Of a stretch of 64,000 nt of DNA, positions 26,842-36,304 are shown piece after piece. Both the position numbers and the translations under genes were made by a program. Below the pieces are notes generated by a model. The model did not search any database, was not told the origin of the DNA, and saw nothing but the letters and a program-made list of their open reading frames with translations. Numbering within the stretch: position 1 is the stretch's first letter; the number at the start of each line of letters is the position of its first letter. The DNA lies in assembly GCF_943373825.1 (NCBI RefSeq), contig NZ_CALSBP010000002.1, forward strand, positions 3,337,501-3,401,500, in the 5' to 3' direction. Source of the stretch: Aquimarina spinulae. Its GTDB lineage: Bacteria > Bacteroidota > Bacteroidia > Flavobacteriales > Flavobacteriaceae.

Positions 26842-27291
26842 ATGTTAGACCCATTAGATGATTCTTACTTTATGAAGAAAGCACTTCAGGAAGCAGAATT
26901 GGCGTATGAGAAGAATGAAGTTCCGGTAGGAGCGGTTATTGTAATTGAAGATCGAATTATAGCCAGAGCTCATAACCTTACAGAATTATTAAATGATGTT
27001 ACGGCTCACGCCGAAATGCAGGCAATAACAGCAGCAGCAAATTTTTTAGGAGGCAAATATCTTAAAGAATGTACATTATATGTAACCCTAGAGCCTTGCC
27101 AGATGTGTGCTGGAGCTTTATATTGGAGTCAGATTAAAAAAATAGTTTATGGTGCAGTTGATGAACGAAGAGGGTGTGCTGCAATGGGAACAAAACTTCA
27201 CCCAAAGACTGAAATTATAGGCGGTATTTTAGAAGAAGAATGTAGAGAATTGATGACTCGGTTTTTTATTGAAAAACGAAACCTTAACTAA
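26842..27291 (+). CDS. tadA: tRNA-specific adenosine deaminase
   Basis: A 149-aa zinc deaminase that converts A34 to inosine in tRNA-Arg(ACG). The zinc site is HAEMQAI (His and catalytic Glu) and PCQMCAGAL (two Cys). NEVPVGAVIV and GAVDERRGCAAMG match TadA rather than cytidine or dCMP deaminases. Single gene with its own -7 box and a shared terminator downstream. Confidence 0.93.
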   Translation: MLDPLDDSYFMKKALQEAELAYEKNEVPVGAVIVIEDRIIARAHNLTELLNDVTAHAEMQAITAAANFLGGKYLKECTLYVTLEPCQMCAGALYWSQIKKIVYGAVDERRGCAAMGTKLHPKTEIIGGILEEECRELMTRFFIEKRNLN

Positions 27292-27330
27292 ATTAAATTT
27301 TTACATTAAGGATCAATTAAGAAATAAAAA

Positions 27331-27355
27331 AAACACTACGATCAGTAGTGCTTTT
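27331..27355. terminator. Terminator between tadA and the cold-shock gene
   Basis: Six-base stem CACTAC / GTAGTG with loop GATCA, flanked by A-run and T-run. It lies between convergent genes and can act on both. Confidence 0.65.
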
Positions 27356-27375
27356 GAAACTTAGGAGTGTGCGTT

Positions 27376-27573
27376 CTATCCGTGAATGATACGCACATTA
27401 GCTGCAGTAAGCCCTTTTCTTCCTTCTTCTTCATTATACTCTACTTTGTCACCTTCATTTAATGCTTCGCCATCAATTCCTGAAGCATGAACAAAAATGT
27501 CTTTTCCTGTTTCGTCGTTGGTAATAAATCCGTAACCTTTTGATTCGTTAAAAAATTTTACTGTTCCTTCCAT
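27376..27573 (-). CDS. Cold-shock domain protein (CspA family)
   Basis: A 65-aa single cold-shock domain. RNP1 is KGYGFI and RNP2 is DIFVH, with the start MEGTVKFFNESKGYG. It binds single-stranded RNA/DNA and melts RNA structure. Flavobacterial genomes carry several such genes; which copy this is cannot be told. Confidence 0.93.
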   Translation of the reverse strand: MEGTVKFFNESKGYGFITNDETGKDIFVHASGIDGEALNEGDKVEYNEEEGRKGLTAANVRIIHG

Positions 27574-27658
27574 TGTAATAAGATAATAAGTATTTAAATA
27601 ATAAAGGTAGTTTTAAATTTTTTATGAATTGTTATCAAAGTATGAATATTTTGAAAAT

Positions 27659-27916
27659 TTATCGGTTGTTATTTTCTGTATTTGCCTCATACTCCCTCAT
27701 TTTCTTTAGGTTTTCCTCGGTAAGCATGTAGTCTTTAACTTTTTTATTTTTCCATCTGTGATAGATAAAAATAGGCATTAAAATGAAAGAAGAAGCTAAT
27801 ATACCAATCCCAACTAATTTATCACCGGTACTATGATCTCCCGAGTTTTTGAAGTAATATCCAACACATATCAGGATGATAATAGCTATAAAAAGTATTC
27901 TAATAATATATTTCAT
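27659..27916 (-). CDS. Small two-TM membrane protein, unknown
   Basis: An 85-aa protein with hydrophobic segments at about 4-22 and 33-52 and a soluble charged tail (TEENLKKMREYEANTENNNR). No recognised family. It stands alone between the cold-shock and ClC genes. Confidence 0.5.
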   Translation of the reverse strand: MKYIIRILFIAIIILICVGYYFKNSGDHSTGDKLVGIGILASSFILMPIFIYHRWKNKKVKDYMLTEENLKKMREYEANTENNNR

Positions 27917-28032
27917 GAGTATAAATGTTTTTATGGTATTGCAAAAATAAATTCATTAAAAATTAAGACCCTCTTGCAATAGTAACGTTAGTTTTTAATA
28001 GTGTTATGATGTATAGAAGACGGATTGAGGGT

Positions 28033-29820
28033 TTATCGTGTAAAATTAATCAACTTTCTACGATATGCAGTAAGAAGTTTTGATTTTGAAATAAAGCCAA
28101 AATACTTACCATTTTTAATCACAGGTAAATTCCAGGCTCCGGTATCCTGAAATTTTTTCATTACTGTTTTTGCATTGTCATGCTCATAAATTATTGCAAC
28201 CGAGGTTTGAATCATCAAGGTATCAACTGTTATTTTGTGATATAAGGTAATATCAAACATAATATCTCTAATATCATCTAATGAAACCATTCCTATGAGA
28301 TGATCAGATTCGTTAGTAACAGGAAATAGATTTCTGTTTGATTTTGCTACAGCTTCACTTAGAAGTTGTTTTAGGGTGTAATTTGGTTTTACGGGAATAA
28401 AATTAGTTTCTATACAGTCTTCGAGATTCATTAGAGTCAAAACGGTTTGATCCTTATCATGGGTCAATAAATGACCTTGTTTTGCAAGTTCTCGGGTGTA
28501 AATATTATGTTCTATTTTATTTTTTGAAATTATAAATGATATTGAAGTAGTAATCATTAAAGGAACAAATAACTCATAACTAGAGGTGATTTCTGCAATA
28601 AGAAATATAGAGGTAAGAGGAGCATGTAATACCCCGGCAATAAGCCCAGCCATTCCTAGTAATGTAAAATTGGCTTCAGAAACATGAAACCCCATTCCTA
28701 GATTATTAATTACTTTAGATACTACATTGCCCAATGCACTACCCATCACCATTGTTGGGATGAATATTCCTCCAGAACCTCCTGCAGCAAAAGTAGCGGT
28801 CATGGCAACCGCCTTAAAAATGGTAATACCTGTTAATAAAGCTATGACAATCCATATGTTACTAGTCATAGCGTCAAAAGGAGTTTTGCCAATAGCAGTT
28901 AGATGATCACCGTGTAATAAACCATTTATAAAGCCAAGACCTTCACCATAGAGTGGGGGGATAAAATATAACATGATTCCGATAGCAAGCCCACCAATTA
29001 ATAACCTATGAATCTTTTTAGAAAACCGATCAAAAAAATGTAATATTCCAAAATACATCTTAGTAAAGTATATAGAAGCAAATGCGGTTCCGATTCCTAA
29101 AATAATGTAAAAGGGAGTGTCGTAGATATCAAATTTTTCTAAAACATTAAATCTAAATAAGACTTCGTCGCCTAAAAAAAAATAGGAGGTAATTATTGAT
29201 GATACCGAAGCAAAAAGTAATGGTAGTAGAGACGTTAATGTGAGATCTAAACTAAATACTTCTACTGCAAAAACTAACCCTGCCAGAGGAGATTTAAATA
29301 CAGCAGAAATAGCACCAGCAGATGCACAACCGATAAGTAATACTCTGGTTTTTCGATTAACATGAAATAAAGTACTAAAACTAGAACTTAATGCTGATCC
29401 AGAACTAATTGCCGGGCCCAAAAGTCCTACCGAACCACCAAAACCCACTGTGATTGGTGCTAAAATGAGAGGTAAATACCCATGAATAGGTCGTATAACC
29501 CCATTTTTTTTGGAAAGCGAATGTAAAATAAGTGGGATAGCTGATTTTACGTCTCTTTTAAATATATATTTTGTGAATATATAAACAATTAGTAGACCTA
29601 TTATTGGGATAATAAAATAAAAAGAAGCTTGCCACGAAATGATATCACTTTCTAAAACAACCTGAATTAGATGGGTAATATTTTTTAGTAATAAAGAAAC
29701 AAGACCTGCTGTAAACCCGACAAGAATGCTAAGAATAAGAATAAAGGTCTTATCAGAAATATGGCGATATCTCCATTTCAGTACCTTATAAAGTAGCGTC
29801 TTTTTCTTTTGGGGAGACAT
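28033..29820 (-). CDS. ClC family chloride channel/transporter with CBS domains
   Basis: A 595-aa protein: about 11-12 membrane helices (about 25-440) followed by two CBS domains (about 455-590) that usually sense nucleotides. The ClC filter GSGGIFIPTMVMGSALGN and the helix GLVFAVEVFSL are clear. The segment that normally carries the gating Glu (GxEGP, or GLEAP in many relatives) reads GSVGLLGPAISSG, with Leu134 where Glu is expected. Loss of this Glu usually uncouples proton exchange, so a channel-like mode is possible. It stands alone, with the aspS terminator just upstream. Confidence 0.9.
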   Translation of the reverse strand: MSPQKKKTLLYKVLKWRYRHISDKTFILILSILVGFTAGLVSLLLKNITHLIQVVLESDIISWQASFYFIIPIIGLLIVYIFTKYIFKRDVKSAIPLILHSLSKKNGVIRPIHGYLPLILAPITVGFGGSVGLLGPAISSGSALSSSFSTLFHVNRKTRVLLIGCASAGAISAVFKSPLAGLVFAVEVFSLDLTLTSLLPLLFASVSSIITSYFFLGDEVLFRFNVLEKFDIYDTPFYIILGIGTAFASIYFTKMYFGILHFFDRFSKKIHRLLIGGLAIGIMLYFIPPLYGEGLGFINGLLHGDHLTAIGKTPFDAMTSNIWIVIALLTGITIFKAVAMTATFAAGGSGGIFIPTMVMGSALGNVVSKVINNLGMGFHVSEANFTLLGMAGLIAGVLHAPLTSIFLIAEITSSYELFVPLMITTSISFIISKNKIEHNIYTRELAKQGHLLTHDKDQTVLTLMNLEDCIETNFIPVKPNYTLKQLLSEAVAKSNRNLFPVTNESDHLIGMVSLDDIRDIMFDITLYHKITVDTLMIQTSVAIIYEHDNAKTVMKKFQDTGAWNLPVIKNGKYFGFISKSKLLTAYRRKLINFTR

Positions 29821-29852
29821 ATGTACTTGACTTAACTAGTTTAAAGGTAATA

Positions 29853-29877
29853 AAAATCCCGCTCGTGGCGGGATTTT
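29853..29877 (-). terminator. Terminator after aspS
   Basis: Ten-base stem AAAATCCCGC / GCGGGATTTT with loop TCGTG, directly downstream of aspS on the minus strand. Confidence 0.75.
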
Positions 29878-29880
29878 ATA

Positions 29881-31629
29881 TTATAAATCAAGTTTTATAT
29901 TTAATTCCTTGAGCTGTTCGCTATCAATATTAGATGGTGCATCAATCATAATATCTCGCCCACTATTATTTTTCGGAAAAGCAATAAAATCTCGAATTGT
30001 TTCCTGACCTCCAAGAATAGCGACTAATCTATCAAACCCAAAAGCAATGCCACCATGAGGAGGAGCTCCATATTGGAAAGCATCCATTAAAAATCCGAAC
30101 TGAGCCTTTGCTTCTTCTGGAGTGAATCCTAAATGATCAAACATTAATGCTTGCGTTGCTGCATCATGAATACGAATAGAACCACCTCCAATTTCATTTC
30201 CATTTAAAACAAGATCATATGCATTAGCACGAACATCTCCTGGTCTGGTATCCAATAAAGCAATATCTTCTGGTTTTGGAGAGGTAAAAGGGTGGTGCAT
30301 AGCATGATAACGTTCTGTTTCCTCATCCCATTCTAATAATGGAAAATCAACTACCCATAAAGGAGCAAATTCTTCTGGGTTTCTTAATCCTAGTCGTTCG
30401 GCAAGTTCCATTCTAAGAGCGCTTAGTTGTGCTCTTACTTTGTTTGTAGGACCAGAAAGTACACAGATTAAATCTCCTGCTTTAGCTCCGGTTGCCTCTG
30501 CCCATTTAGCCAGATCATCCTGATCGTAAAACTTATCTACAGAGGATTTATATGTCCCATCTTCATTACATTTTACATATACCATTCCTAGTGCACCAAC
30601 TTGAGGGCGTTTTACCCAATCGATAAGCTTATCAATCTCTTTTCTGGTATATGATGCTCCGCCAGGAACGGCAATACCAACAACCAATTCTGCGGTATTA
30701 AATACATTAAAATCTTTGTGTTGAGCAATATCATTAAGCTCACCAAACTTCATTTCAAACCTTATATCTGGTTTATCATTACCATAAGTTCGCATGGCCT
30801 CATCATAGGTCATTCTTGGGAAATCACCAATATTTACTCCTTTTATTTCTAATAGTAAATATCGGGTAAGTCCTTCGAATATGTTTAAAATATCTTCTTG
30901 CTCAATAAATGCCATTTCACAATCTATTTGTGTGAATTCGGGTTGTCTGTCTGCTCTTAAGTCTTCATCTCTAAAACATTTTACAATCTGAAAATATTTA
31001 TCCATTCCACCAACCATAAGTAGTTGCTTAAAAGTTTGTGGTGATTGTGGTAATGCGTAGAATTGTCCTTCATTCATTCTGGATGGAACAACAAAGTCAC
31101 GAGCTCCTTCGGGGGTGGATTTAATTAAATACGGAGTTTCAACTTCGATAAACCCTTCATTCGAAAGATAATTCCTTACTTGCATCCCTACTTGATGTCT
31201 AAACATCAAGCTATTTTTCACAGGATTACGACGTATATCAAGATACCTATATTTCATTCTAATATCTTCTCCTCCATCCGTTTGATCTTCTATAGTAAAG
31301 GGAGGGACGATAGATTCATTAAGAATGGTTAATTCATTTACCAGGATTTCAATTTCTCCTGTAGGGATTTTTTGATTTTTTGATTCACGCTCAATTACTG
31401 TTCCTTTTACTTGGATAACGAACTCTCGTCCTAAGGTCTTAGCTTTTTTGACCACCGGTGCTGGGGTACGTTCTTCATCAAATATTAATTGAGTGATTCC
31501 GTAACGATCTCTAAGATCAACCCATATCATAAATCCTTTATCACGAGTCTTTTGCACCCATCCAGATAAGGTGACTTCTTTTTTGATATCTGAGGCGCGT
31601 AGTTCACCACACGAATGACTTCTATACAT
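29881..31629 (-). CDS. aspS: Aspartyl-tRNA synthetase
   Basis: A 582-aa class II synthetase: N-terminal OB-fold anticodon-binding domain (about 1-105, [20 protein letters not shown]), catalytic domain with motif 2 [18 protein letters not shown], the bacterial GAD insertion (about 285-410) and motif 3 [12 protein letters not shown]. Charges tRNA-Asp. The length and the GAD insertion are those of the bacterial type. Confidence 0.97.
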   Translation of the reverse strand: MYRSHSCGELRASDIKKEVTLSGWVQKTRDKGFMIWVDLRDRYGITQLIFDEERTPAPVVKKAKTLGREFVIQVKGTVIERESKNQKIPTGEIEILVNELTILNESIVPPFTIEDQTDGGEDIRMKYRYLDIRRNPVKNSLMFRHQVGMQVRNYLSNEGFIEVETPYLIKSTPEGARDFVVPSRMNEGQFYALPQSPQTFKQLLMVGGMDKYFQIVKCFRDEDLRADRQPEFTQIDCEMAFIEQEDILNIFEGLTRYLLLEIKGVNIGDFPRMTYDEAMRTYGNDKPDIRFEMKFGELNDIAQHKDFNVFNTAELVVGIAVPGGASYTRKEIDKLIDWVKRPQVGALGMVYVKCNEDGTYKSSVDKFYDQDDLAKWAEATGAKAGDLICVLSGPTNKVRAQLSALRMELAERLGLRNPEEFAPLWVVDFPLLEWDEETERYHAMHHPFTSPKPEDIALLDTRPGDVRANAYDLVLNGNEIGGGSIRIHDAATQALMFDHLGFTPEEAKAQFGFLMDAFQYGAPPHGGIAFGFDRLVAILGGQETIRDFIAFPKNNSGRDIMIDAPSNIDSEQLKELNIKLDL

Positions 31630-31648
31630 ATGTTATATATTAAGGCTG

Positions 31649-31656
31649 CAAAAATA
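31649..31656 (-). promoter_or_regulatory. -7 promoter box of aspS
   Basis: Minus strand TATTTTTG, matching TAnnTTTG, 19 bases before the aspS ATG. Confidence 0.45.
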
Positions 31657-31902
31657 AGAAGTTTAACTGTGAACAGGTAATAGATTTTGATTGTTTTGAG
31701 AATCTTTAGGTATATTATGAAAATTGTTAATTATAAAACAATTTTGTTAAGAGTTTGAAATATTTAAAATTGCCATGTATTTTATAATATTTTAATTGGT
31801 ATAGGTGCTATTTTGGTCATTTTTATGCGAACAATTGTTAGTTTTAACATTGTTTTATCAATATCTTTTAATAGATTTAACCAAACATTTAAACAGATCA
31901 TT

Positions 31903-34839
31903 ATGAAAAAACACAATCATTTTTGCAAAATGAAGATTTTGCTATTACTAATTTTTGTTCCGACTTTGTTGTTGGCTCAGGAGACCATTACGGGAAAAGT
32001 GGTCGTTGAGGGCACTGGCGAAGGAGCTCCTTTTATGAATATTATTGAAGAAGGAACAGATAATGGTACCTCTAGTGACATTGATGGTAACTTTAGTATT
32101 ACCGTAAGTAGTTTGCCAGTAAATTTAAAAGTATTTGCATTAGGATTTGCAGAAAAAACGGTGCCTGTAGCAACTGCAGGAAATATTACGATTCAAGTAG
32201 CCGAGTCTACAGAATCATTAGAAGAAGTGGTAGTAACAGGACTAGGTTCATCTATAAAAAGAGCGAACTTAGCTAATGCCGTTTCAACGGTTTCTTCAGA
32301 AGAATTAGTTGGAAATACAGGGCAAACTACTGTAGATGGAGCTTTATATGGTAAAGTTACAGGTGTAAATATTACTTCATCTTCAGGTGCACCTGGAGGA
32401 GGATTCGCATTGAGATTAAGAGGAGTTTCTTCTATAAACGGTAACAATCAGCCTTTGGTTATTGTAGATGGAGTATATATAAATAATGTAGAAATTCCAT
32501 CTGGATTACGATTTGCCTCAGGAGGAAACAGAGGGAATGAAGAAAATTCTGGAAATAGACTAGCGGATTTGGATCCTAATGATATTGAAAACATTGAGGT
32601 TTTAAAAGGATCTTCTGCAGCTGCTATTTATGGACAACGTGGTAATGCCGGTGTTGTTATTATTACTACCAAAAGAGGAAAAGGTGGTAAAACAAAAATA
32701 AGCTTTAGCCAGGATACAGGAGTTAATGTTATTCAAAATAAATTGGGATTAAGACCCTGGACTGCAGCATCTGTAGAATCTACTTTTAATGCAGCAGAAA
32801 GAGATAAATATAATGCTACTATAGCTTCTAATGGAGGGCTTTATGATTATGAAGATGAAATTTATGGTAATACAGGTTTTATAACCGATACCAGAATAAA
32901 TGCTACAGGAGGTAATGAGAAGACCAAGTTTTATGTAGGAGGATCCTATAGAGATGAAGAAGGGATTATCAAAAACACAGGATTTGATAGATTATCGTTA
33001 AGAACTAACATAGATCATCGTATTTCTGATGTATTTGATTTTACTTCTACTACAAACTATGTAAGAAGTAATTCTAGTAGAAGTTTTACAGGAAATGAAA
33101 ACGAAGGAGGATTAAGTTATGGATATACATTAGCATTTACTCGTCCATGGAATAGTTTATATCCTGATGCTGATGGTAACTATCCAAATAACCCTAATTA
33201 TCCTGGGAATCCAATTTTTGTAAGAGATCAGGCAAAAAATGAAGATTCAAATAACAGAATCATACAAGGATTCAAATTGAATACTAAACTGTTTACCAGA
33301 GAGAATAATAGAATTCGACTTATTCTTAATGGAGGGGTTGATTATTTGGCAAATGAAACCTATGTGTATGTGCCAGAAACACACCAAGCTCAAGTTGGAA
33401 ATCAAGAAGGGTTTGTTGCACAAGGAAAAAACAATTTCACACAGTTCAATGCTCAGGCGATAGCCGTTTGGAACAATACCTCACTTAATGGTGATTTGGA
33501 TTTGACTACACAATTTGGTATTACTTATTTAAATCAGAAATCTAATTTGGTAAATAGTCGGGGTTCTGATTTAACAGGAGGACAAACCAATGTAGATCAA
33601 TCGGTAAACCAGGTAATAGACCAGTTCTTTTCAAGTGAAAAAGATTTTGGATATTTTGCTCAGGTAGAAGGAAATTATAAAGATCAATTTATAGCGACTT
33701 TAGGATATAGATTAGATAAATCTTCAAGAAATGGAGATCCTAATAAGTTATATGGATTTCCAAAAGCTTCTTTGGCAGTAAACATTGCAAATTTAGATTT
33801 TTGGACTGTAGAAGCGATTAATCAATTTAAAGTTAGAGCTGCGTATGGAGAAACTGGAAACCCAGCTGCTTTTGGAGCTACATTTACAAGTTTAGGATCT
33901 TCAAATACTGGAGGTAATGGAGGAACATCTGTTGCTGGTTTAAAAGGGGATCCAGATGTAGAGCCAGAAACTGCTTCAGAATTCGAGGTTGGTTTTGATC
34001 TTGGATTGCTGAATAGCAGAGTTTCTTTAGAGGCAACATATTATCATAAAAACGTGAAAGATCTGATTCTTTCTAGATCACTACCTGCTTCCTCTGGTTT
34101 TACTACAGAAACTACAAATTTGGCAGATCTTAAGAATGAAGGTGTAGAATTAGCTGTGAGAGGAGATGTATTTGATGGAGATAATTTCCGTTGGAATACA
34201 GGAGTGCAATTTTATCTAAACAGATCAGAGATTACCCGATTAGATGTTCCTGCATTTGCACAACCAGGAGCTGGTTTTGGTACAGGTTTAGGTACTTTTT
34301 ATATTGAAGAAGGAAAACCAGTAACACAGTTAGTAGGAAATGTTAATGGGACGTTAACCCAAGTAGGGAATGTAGAGCCTGATTTTCAGATGGCTTTTAA
34401 TAATCAATTAACGATACTTAAGCAATGGGATGTTTCATTTCTTTTGCAGTGGAAAAAGGGAGGTAATAACTTAAACTTATCGAGATTTTTAACAGATTTA
34501 GGAGGAACGTCTCCAGATTTAGAAACTGCAGAAGGACAGGCACGTTTGGCTTCAACTGCTGATGCTTTACGATTTGTTGAACCAGCTGGTTATTTAAGAT
34601 TAAGAGAAGCTGCAATATACTATAGACTTCCTTCAAAAACAGTTAGTAATTGGTTAGGAGAGTCTGTTGAAGGTATAAAATTAGGAGTATCTGCTAGAAA
34701 TCTGTTTACCATTACAGATTATAGTAGTTATGATCCAGAAGTTTCAGTAAATGGAGGAGCAGGATTATCAAGTGGAATTGAGGTAACTCCATTCCCTAGT
34801 TCACAGCAATTTTACTTTCATTTAAATGTTAATTTTTAA
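31903..34839 (+). CDS. SusC/RagA family TonB-dependent outer-membrane transporter
   Basis: A 978-aa outer-membrane protein. Signal peptide ends LLLAQ; a carboxypeptidase-regulatory-like domain (about 27-105, ETITGKVVVEGTGEGAPF) leads to the plug (about 115-240, EEVVVTGLGSSIKRANLANA, VDGVYINNVEIP, IENIEVLKGSSAAAIYGQRG) and a 22-strand barrel. The start at 31903 is chosen because only it gives a signal peptide; an in-frame ATG at 31813 would add about 30 odd residues. Paired with the SusD gene nine bases after its stop. No hydrolase, regulator or TonB partner is adjacent, so the ligand is unknown. Confidence 0.93.
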   Translation: MKKHNHFCKMKILLLLIFVPTLLLAQETITGKVVVEGTGEGAPFMNIIEEGTDNGTSSDIDGNFSITVSSLPVNLKVFALGFAEKTVPVATAGNITIQVAESTESLEEVVVTGLGSSIKRANLANAVSTVSSEELVGNTGQTTVDGALYGKVTGVNITSSSGAPGGGFALRLRGVSSINGNNQPLVIVDGVYINNVEIPSGLRFASGGNRGNEENSGNRLADLDPNDIENIEVLKGSSAAAIYGQRGNAGVVIITTKRGKGGKTKISFSQDTGVNVIQNKLGLRPWTAASVESTFNAAERDKYNATIASNGGLYDYEDEIYGNTGFITDTRINATGGNEKTKFYVGGSYRDEEGIIKNTGFDRLSLRTNIDHRISDVFDFTSTTNYVRSNSSRSFTGNENEGGLSYGYTLAFTRPWNSLYPDADGNYPNNPNYPGNPIFVRDQAKNEDSNNRIIQGFKLNTKLFTRENNRIRLILNGGVDYLANETYVYVPETHQAQVGNQEGFVAQGKNNFTQFNAQAIAVWNNTSLNGDLDLTTQFGITYLNQKSNLVNSRGSDLTGGQTNVDQSVNQVIDQFFSSEKDFGYFAQVEGNYKDQFIATLGYRLDKSSRNGDPNKLYGFPKASLAVNIANLDFWTVEAINQFKVRAAYGETGNPAAFGATFTSLGSSNTGGNGGTSVAGLKGDPDVEPETASEFEVGFDLGLLNSRVSLEATYYHKNVKDLILSRSLPASSGFTTETTNLADLKNEGVELAVRGDVFDGDNFRWNTGVQFYLNRSEITRLDVPAFAQPGAGFGTGLGTFYIEEGKPVTQLVGNVNGTLTQVGNVEPDFQMAFNNQLTILKQWDVSFLLQWKKGGNNLNLSRFLTDLGGTSPDLETAEGQARLASTADALRFVEPAGYLRLREAAIYYRLPSKTVSNWLGESVEGIKLGVSARNLFTITDYSSYDPEVSVNGGAGLSSGIEVTPFPSSQQFYFHLNVNF

Positions 34840-34848
34840 TACAAGCAC

Positions 34849-36192
34849 ATGATGAAAAATATATTTAAAATTAAGATGAAGTATACTATTATCGGAGCAC
34901 TTTTTGCTTTATTAATAACTTCATGTACTATAGACGAAGTTGTAGACCCAAATGGCCCAAGTGTTGTAGGAGTTACTAATGGTGCATCAAAAAAACAATT
35001 AAATGAACTTGCAACAGGAGTAGAATCTACTTCAAGAAATGGATTAGGTGTAGAAGTTACAGCGAGTGGTACTATGGCACGCGAACTTTATTTATTTGAT
35101 GCTGATCCTAGAAATACAGGAAATTTATTAGGAAAAGATGGAGTGGCCTTAGATAATAATTCTTTTTATAGTACAACACAATGGAATGGAAGCTACAGAT
35201 GTGTCAAAAATGCTAGTCTTTTGATAGAGGCTGTAGCCAATACTAATGCAGTTTCAGAAGAAGAAAAGTCTGGATATTTGGGATATGCAAAAACAGTGAA
35301 GGCTTATGAATTAATTCAGATCTTGAAATCTTATGGAACCGCTAGAGTAGATATTTCTGATCCAGATAATTTAGGTCCGGTTTTAGGATTTGATGCAGCA
35401 TTAGCTGCAGTGAGAAGTTTATTAGATGAAGCGAATACAGATTTAAGTAACGCAGGAAGCACTTTTGCATTTACTTTAAGTAGTGGATTTGCTGATTTTG
35501 ATACACCAAGTACATTTGCTTCATTTAATAGAGCGGTAGCAGCAATAGCAGCTGTTTATGCCGGAGATGGAGGCAGTTCTTTAACATTATTATCGAGTTC
35601 ATTTTTTAGCCTTACCGCTGGTTTGACTACTGGACCAAAGTACGTCTTTGGATTAGGAGGAGGAAATGACCGTGCCAACCCTGTATTTAGAGTAGCGTCG
35701 GTATCTGCAACAGAACCAAACAATGGAGATCAAATTATAGTGCATGATAGTTGGATTAATGATGCAGAAGCAGGAGATACAAGAGTTACTACAAAAACTG
35801 CTGTTAGACCTGATCCTAGTGTTCAAGATGGTCTTACAGGGACTCATGAGACTAGGTTATATGCTACTAATGTTACGCCAATAGATATTATTAGAAATGA
35901 AGAGTTAATTTTGGTTTATGCAGAAGCAAGTATATTAGCTAATAATCTTGCAGATGCAGTAACTGCATTAGATGTTATTAGGAATGCAGCAGGTTTACCA
36001 AATTACTCGGGAGCAGTAACTGCAGATGCTTTAACTACTGAGATGTTAAATCAGAGAAGATATTCTTTATGGGCAGAAAACCATAGAATGTTTGATTTAA
36101 GAAGATATAGTTTATCTAATACATTACCTGTTGATAGAGCTGGAGATCAAGTATTTAATATACTTCCTATTCCATTATCAGAAAATGAATAA
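34849..36192 (+). CDS. SusD/RagB family surface lipoprotein
   Basis: A 447-aa lipoprotein (lipobox ITSC, Cys26) that caps the SusC barrel. The usual SusD helices are visible (YRCVKNASLLIEAV, LGYAKTVKAYELIQILKSYG), as is the C-terminal NQRRYSLWAENHRMFDLRR and the final LPIPLSENE. It is at the short end for the family. Ligand unknown. Confidence 0.9.
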   Translation: MMKNIFKIKMKYTIIGALFALLITSCTIDEVVDPNGPSVVGVTNGASKKQLNELATGVESTSRNGLGVEVTASGTMARELYLFDADPRNTGNLLGKDGVALDNNSFYSTTQWNGSYRCVKNASLLIEAVANTNAVSEEEKSGYLGYAKTVKAYELIQILKSYGTARVDISDPDNLGPVLGFDAALAAVRSLLDEANTDLSNAGSTFAFTLSSGFADFDTPSTFASFNRAVAAIAAVYAGDGGSSLTLLSSSFFSLTAGLTTGPKYVFGLGGGNDRANPVFRVASVSATEPNNGDQIIVHDSWINDAEAGDTRVTTKTAVRPDPSVQDGLTGTHETRLYATNVTPIDIIRNEELILVYAEASILANNLADAVTALDVIRNAAGLPNYSGAVTADALTTEMLNQRRYSLWAENHRMFDLRRYSLSNTLPVDRAGDQVFNILPIPLSENE

Positions 36193-36210
36193 CTAATCTT
36201 TTAAGATAGT

Positions 36211-36240
36211 AAACGCCGCAATTTTTGCGGCGTTTTTTTT
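36211..36240. terminator. Terminator between SusD and the toxin-type locus
   Basis: 11-base stem AAACGCCGCAA / TTGCGGCGTTT with a three-base loop and an eight-base T run. It ends the SusCD transcript and, read from the other side, the long leftward operon. Confidence 0.85.
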
Positions 36241-36304
36241 GATAAGACTACACTTCTCACTAATTTGGAAAATAATCATTCAGTTATTGTTTGATATTTT
36301 CACT

